Part shown: positions 59,776-64,000 of the stretch, piece by piece
Numbering within the stretch: position 1 is the stretch's first letter
Layout: every line of letters starts with the position of its first letter
Source of the DNA: Neolentinus lepideus HHB14362 ss-1
Taxonomy: Eukaryota; Basidiomycota; Agaricomycetes; Gloeophyllales; Gloeophyllaceae
Reading direction: 5' to 3'
DNA length: 64,000 bases
NCBI GenBank assembly: GCA_001632425.1
Contig: KV425573.1
Coordinates: 32,283 to 96,282, forward strand
The notes under the pieces: generated by a model
Database searches by the model: none
What the model saw: only the letters and a program-made list of their open reading frames with translations
Told to the model about the DNA's origin: nothing
Program-made: the position numbers and the translations under genes

Positions 59776-60644
59776 CTCACCACTACTATAGCGGCAGGTC
59801 TTCGAACAATGGATATCCTTTGTCTCATTAATGACAAAGTCCATGAATCCGTTACTACTCCAGCGAGCGGGATTCTTTGATAATGAAAGGGGGTTGATGC
59901 GTCGAGACACCCTCAGTGATCAATGGGATAACAGAAGGTAACAGCCCCGTCGCTCGATTACGTGCTGTAAATATTGGCCATTCTTCAACGGGGCGAGATT
60001 AGATTGCTCGAGCTTCATACGTCTTGCATTGAAATTGTGGTATTGCATCCAGGTCGTGCTGTACAAAAAATGTTGTACCATCAAGCCGAAGGAGCGTCAG
60101 AGAATTTTACGTCAAGAGGGCCTCTAATGACCAAGGCCTCGCTCGAAAATATGCTCTACCCAGGGACTCGGACGCCCTGCGTTCATCGCAAAGTGACTAG
60201 CTTCTGCCGCACCGAAGGTCTATTTCGAGTCGAGCTATAGCTCATGCGCATCTGATTTCAAGGAACCTCTATTGGAGCCAATGACCGGGTTTCTGGAAGG
60301 CAACTGGCCCTTTCAGAAGTATCAGAATCATCCCCTATGTCGGAGGTTATAAGTCTGCGTGTTTCAACAATGTCGACGACATTCATTTATAGACAGATCT
60401 CTTTGACGTTTCAAAAGTACGTGAAGGGGACTTCGGAACGCTTCCATTGAATCCCTTTATCCCGATGTCTATAAGTATGGTTTCGAAATTTGGAGTTCCC
60501 AACTTCTCCCTCGTCGCCCCCCTCCCCTGTCTCCTCATTTCTTCAAGTTTGTCTGTGTCTCTAGTTTCCACAGCTTTCTACTCGAGTCCGTCAATATCTG
60601 TTCACCCCTTTAGGAACCCCTTCTCCACCAGTCGTCAACCATTG

Positions 60645-60775
60645 ATGTCTCAGAACAAGTATGTGCCACCATCAAGAGGCACCTTTGAATTTTGGATGCC
60701 TTCGGGGCGGCGACAAGTGAGGGTGTGTCTTTACTTCTGCCTCAAGATGAATTAACAAATATTACCAGAAGTGTC
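60645..60775 (+). pseudogene. extra, broken exon-1 copy of the small Cys/His gene
   Basis: ATG at 60645 begins MSQNKYVPPSRGTF, close to exon 1 of copy A, and a GTGAGG donor plus a 50-base intron-like stretch ending TTACCAG follow. Relative to copy A there are seven extra bases in the middle, which shift the frame and destroy the CLRC motif. Even ignoring the insertion, the second Cys would be Gly. It lies 213 bases before a better-preserved exon 1. Confidence 0.55.
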
Positions 60776-60857
60776 CAAAAACAATGTCCTCAACAGATGC
60801 ATGTGTTAGTCTCAGTCACCACCCCTTCAATAACTCCACACCAATCGTCAAGCATCT

Positions 60858-61393
60858 ATGTCTGGGCAACCCTCTCAAAAAAAAGCATGTGCCACCTTCG
60901 AGACGCAAATCTGGATGCCTTCGGTGCAGCTACACGTGAGGGCGTTCCTTCACTTCTGTCTTAACATGGATTAACAAATATGACTAGGGGTGTGGGCCGT
61001 TACAATGTCTCCAGCAGACATTCCTGTCTGGAGTATCCTCCAGCGTGGACCGTACCAGTAGATGATCAGCTACCTGGAGTATGGCCGAATGCCTGGGTGC
61101 ACGAACAACACACAGCGGGTTCTGCGCTCCAGTCTTCGACCTCAACAATTGCCGGCTCATCGACGACACGCCTCGGTAAGCCGCAGTTGCATCATCTGTA
61201 CGGGGTAGATGTTCGCACGTTGCGGCCAATTCTACCCCTCGAGAAAGGCAACGAGCCTCGCAACATATGGGATCTCCCCTGTTGGGACCAGCATGTGTCG
61301 AACATGCTGCCGTACCTAACAGAAATGGAGTGGCGCGAGGAACCCATCTCGGAAGTCCAGCAAGCCATTCTAGGACGGCACCGGGGTGCATAG
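60858..61393 (+). CDS. small Cys/His-motif protein, copy B (possibly frameshifted)
   Basis: This is the second member of the family at 56782-57394. ATG at 60858 begins MSGQPSQKK. A run of eight A residues shortly after carries one base more than needed to match copy A. With that base the frame is lost, and without it exon 1 continues as VPPSRRKSG-CLRC-SY. The 3' exon then reads GVGRYNVSSRHSC, preserving C-x2-C-x13-H-x-C, followed by LPGVWPNAWVHEQHTAG, LYGVDVRTLRPILPLEKGNE and NIWDLPCWDQHVSNMLPYLT. It stops at GRHRGA, earlier than copy A. Homopolymer length is a common assembly error, so this may be an intact gene or a young pseudogene. I recognise no known family. Confidence 0.45.
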
Positions 61394-63096
61394 GGCTACA
61401 GCGTACCAGCTCACTGGTGCCATGGCAGAGGAGAATACTGTCGTACCTGGGACAGATATATTCTCTGACCTTAGATATGATATTGTTTCTTTTCCTCCAC
61501 TGTTGGTTCCTGCATGTGTTCACACAGTTGTGACAGGGAAACAGGTGGTTGCCAGATGGTTGAGTTTGTCTAACTTATTCGTCTGTCAACCACCTGTTTC
61601 CCGTCTACAACGCTACCATTGCCAAAGTGCTTTGACTTTGCATATATGTTGGTCCTTGGTCCTACGGCGTCGCACTGTCAATTGTTGCACCGCCTGCGTT
61701 GTACACGTCTGTACAATTTCCCGGCTGTTATACGCATGTGCCGTATACCGTAGATACGAAACACGAAAGTGATTTTCTTGATCATTACTTCGATCCGTCA
61801 GTCTGACAACATAGACGCTGCAATGACCCAAACCAGCTTGTAGTGAGCACTCCGCGAGATGGAAAGTATAACCGTTTAACTGACGATCCAGCGCTAACTT
61901 ATGCCTGCGATCACTCAAACGGCATGTGGCTGCACATCAAATGGTACATACCAAGGGCCCATCATGTTCGCACTCAGCGCGTAGCCTCCGCGACGCTGAA
62001 GAGCGAGTATTGCATTATACGAAGGAAGAAATCGACTAACCTGGCGCACACTTGTATACTTAGTAGCTCGGACTTAGGCGAAGCCGTAATCGACAAGACC
62101 CGATGGATCCAACATACGCTTCTGGGCGCTAGCCTGTTTACAGTTTGAACCCTAGCGTCCTATTCAGACCTTCAACGACACGACCGAGCATTCTACGAAT
62201 GAGGGGAAAGTTTGACATGGAACATAATGAAAGCTCGACTCACGTCTTTCCGAAGGTCAAAGCCGTAGTTAGATCCATCCGTCGGCCCGTGGACAGCGGA
62301 TACAGACAATCCTCGACGATCCGAGAAATGGACCGTTCGAGAGAATTCCTTCAAGCTTGCAATTCGGACCTGGGATCTGGAGTCTGCCATCCGATTCTGC
62401 AGCTCCCTCGTTATCGTGAAGCTGGCTTAGGTGTGGACCGTTTCCGCCAGGTCATACGTCCTGAGAGACGAAGGGAGGTCAGGCGGTTGGTCGAGTCTGC
62501 CACGAGATTCTCAGTGACGAGAGTCTAGGATTTGACCATTATATCGCTATTAGAACCATGGGAAGCGATATGAGATTCCGTCGACTGCAAACCTTTGATT
62601 CTCTTCCATAGTCTTACCCTGGGTATCCTTCTAGTGCGCCATACCGCTCGTAGCATCCGCGAGCCTGCGGGCTGCATTAAGTTCGCATGCTTAGCGAACT
62701 TAACACTCCAGCGGGCAGGCGGCTAGGATAGGCGACACCGTAACCTGTACCACAGTTACAGAAGCAATTCCTGGTTGAAACTGTTGAACCCTAGACCCGT
62801 CATGGCATCCAACACCCATACCGGCGTAGGCAGAATCGTCTTCGTGTTTGGGTCGTAAGTCCGGAGTCAAAGATATAACAGCAGGGTTTATGACAGAGTC
62901 ACAGAGCCCAATGAACGAGGAAGGATGGAAACATATACCAAAATGAGCGAATTTCACATTCAGGCAGCTGTGGCGTCGATGGCCTTTCGCACAACCTCCT
63001 ACATGCTCGACTGGCTCTCCGTCCATAGCAGCGCTCACCACTAATATCCCGTCTATCTAATATCTCGCAGCACCGAGCAACAAGCCAATTCTAGTC
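61394..63096. other. non-coding part of duplication copy B
   Basis: About 1.7 kb without a supported gene. It includes an open frame at 62145-62528 on the plus strand, but its counterpart in copy A is interrupted, so coding is not supported. The last few hundred bases should hold the promoter of the membrane-protein gene, with CTGGCTCTCCGTCCA conserved between copies at 59578 and 63009. Confidence 0.4.
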
Positions 63097-63759
63097 ATGT
63101 CTCAATCGCCCAAATTCCCATCGCTATACGACATTTCTCTCGAGGTGCTGAGGGTCGACCACCGTGACTCCAGGCAGTATGGAGGAGTGTATCTCGATAA
63201 GCACTCAGGTGAGTGCTATGTATACTGCATTGGTATTTATAAGATGCTTACGGCTAACCTGTCTAAGACGTCTACAGATTCACAGTGTACTGGACTCTCA
63301 TCCTATCCACTCCCTGCTTTATCCTCGCTGGCATCTACGCCTCCTTTAACATGGCCTTCCCTCCATCCCAACGCCGCGACTCTATACCATCATATAAAGG
63401 GTTTCCATCAGACTACCCAGTCTCTCCGACGCTCGTACCGCTTAACCCTCCCACATTGTCCAGTACTCGGCCGAATCCACGACGCTCGCGATTCACATTC
63501 GCTGTATTGGTCCTCTTGACCTATGCAGTGCTTAGTGTAGGGAGTGCTGTGGTGGGCAGTGCGGTGCTTGCGTGGGTGCTGGTAGGGCTTTTCGAAGCAG
63601 GCAAGTACTCATTATCGACATGGATTCCGTTCATATGGGCGTTGATACAGACGTTGGTGGGACTCACTGGGTGAGTGGACAGCTCGTTATTATGTGCTTC
63701 GTATGCTGATGAGCGTTCTGTGTCTTAGGATCTGGCCTGCTGTCATCGATATTATCTGA
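63097..63759 (+). CDS. conserved-looking membrane protein, 181 residues
   Basis: Three exons (63097-63208, 63268-63670 and 63729-63759) sum to 546 bases, or 181 residues. The N-terminus is cytosolic-looking (MSQSPKFPSLYDISLEVLR, VDHRDSRQYGG). After the first intron comes DVYRFTVYWTLILSTPCFIL, the first of about four hydrophobic segments. The others are FTFAVLVLLTYAVLSVGSAV, VVGSAVLAWVLVGLFEAGKY and FIWALIQTLVGLTGIWPAVI. Between segments one and two lies a Pro/Ser/Arg-rich loop (PPSQRRDSIPSYKGFP). It resembles small uncharacterised integral membrane proteins of fungi, and I cannot name a function. Its 5' end is the right edge of the tandem duplication, and a broken copy of that end lies 3.4 kb upstream. 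Confidence 0.75.
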
Positions 63760-64000
63760 ATATATTTATCTTTGTCGACATCCACTAGTAGAAATGGCCT
63801 TTGTATTCCAGTTGTACATTAATGGGCAGTGCTCTTATCAGATGGTGAGTAACACCGTGAGTTCTGTAGTTGTTTACGTCCCTATCGAGGCCTATCGAAG
63901 TTCGCCGCCAATCTAAACCCAGTCAAGCACAAACTGTTCATTGGACGAAGACCGCTATCCGTCTCTCCTGACTACTGAACGCCCTACCTGCTGAGGCGTT
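63760..64000. other. right edge
   Basis: The last 241 bases hold the 3' region of the membrane-protein gene. No further gene is recognised before the window ends. Confidence 0.4.

Larger units (their letters stand above)
55990..59790. repeat. tandem duplication, copy A (about 3.8 kb)
   Basis: This block is repeated, in the same orientation and order, at about 59790-63190. Matching landmarks include the GCGGGATTCTTTGATA phrase (56072 and 59867) and the long near-identical stretch at about 57010-57260 and 61080-61330. Others are the segment ending with the phrase CAGGACATTGGTC (58872) or CAGGCGGTTGGTC (62481), GTCCGGAGTCAAAGA (59394 and 62858), and a remnant of the membrane-protein gene start. 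Similarity is highest in the coding part and patchy elsewhere, with several insertions and deletions. Boundaries are approximate. Confidence 0.8.
59790..63190. repeat. tandem duplication, copy B (about 3.4 kb)
   Basis: This is the second copy of the block described for 55990-59790. It ends inside exon 1 of the intact membrane-protein gene. It differs from copy A by several insertions and deletions. One is an extra internal repeat of about 200 bases around the small-protein exon 1, present at 60645-60772 and again at 60858-60986. Confidence 0.8.

Noticed and set aside
62145..62528. 127-codon plus frame in duplication copy B
   Set aside because: The matching stretch in copy A (58500-58920) carries frame-breaking differences, so conserved coding is not supported.

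Overview
The window is nuclear DNA of a filamentous basidiomycete fungus, most likely an Agaricomycete. Nearly every gene is cut by several introns of about 45-70 bases with GT...AG ends. Genes lie on both strands, 100-1,000 bases apart, many in divergent pairs. The encoded families are fungal and eukaryotic (histones, Pol alpha, SAGA, kinetochore, ER and mitochondrial import). Coordinates run from start codon to stop codon and include introns. Where exon lengths could be summed they give whole codons (SDS3, H4, SEC72, ZIM17, the RNase III-like gene, the 30.7 kb gene and the 63.1 kb gene).

Layout, left end to 30 kb: a repeat-rich gene-free edge; an Sds3-like Rpd3L subunit (+); two tandem dienelactone hydrolases (-); an unknown protein (-); an FAD monooxygenase (-); kinetochore Nnf1 (-); a METTL21-type lysine methyltransferase (-) divergent from a degenerate RNase III-like protein (+); a divergent histone H3/H4 pair; a GPI-type aspartic protease (-); an ING-family PHD protein (-) divergent from Sec72 (+); App1 phosphatidate phosphatase (-) divergent from a mitochondrial rhomboid (+); and the Ded1 RNA helicase (+).

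From 30 kb to 55 kb: an unknown basic protein with a C-terminal CPFC motif (+); a GATA factor (+); SAGA subunit Spt20 (-), interrupted by a 735-base assembly gap at 35873-36607; Hgh1 (+); a secreted Ala/Ser/Gly-rich repeat protein (+); the bifunctional purine enzyme Ade16/17 (+); an HD-domain 5'-deoxynucleotidase (-) divergent from a flavin-reductase-like protein (+); DNA polymerase alpha (-) divergent from Zim17 (+); and an SDR dehydrogenase (-).

From about 56 to 63.2 kb lies a diverged tandem duplication of a block of roughly 3.4-3.8 kb. Each copy carries a small gene for a protein with a conserved Cys/His motif. The second copy runs into the 5' end of an intact membrane-protein gene, and the first carries a truncated remnant of that same 5' end. 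This duplication and the RNase III-like protein are the least ordinary parts of the window. Most of the rest is housekeeping, with several chromatin factors (Sds3, ING, H3/H4, Spt20) scattered through it. No tRNA, rRNA, CRISPR array or intact transposon was recognised.
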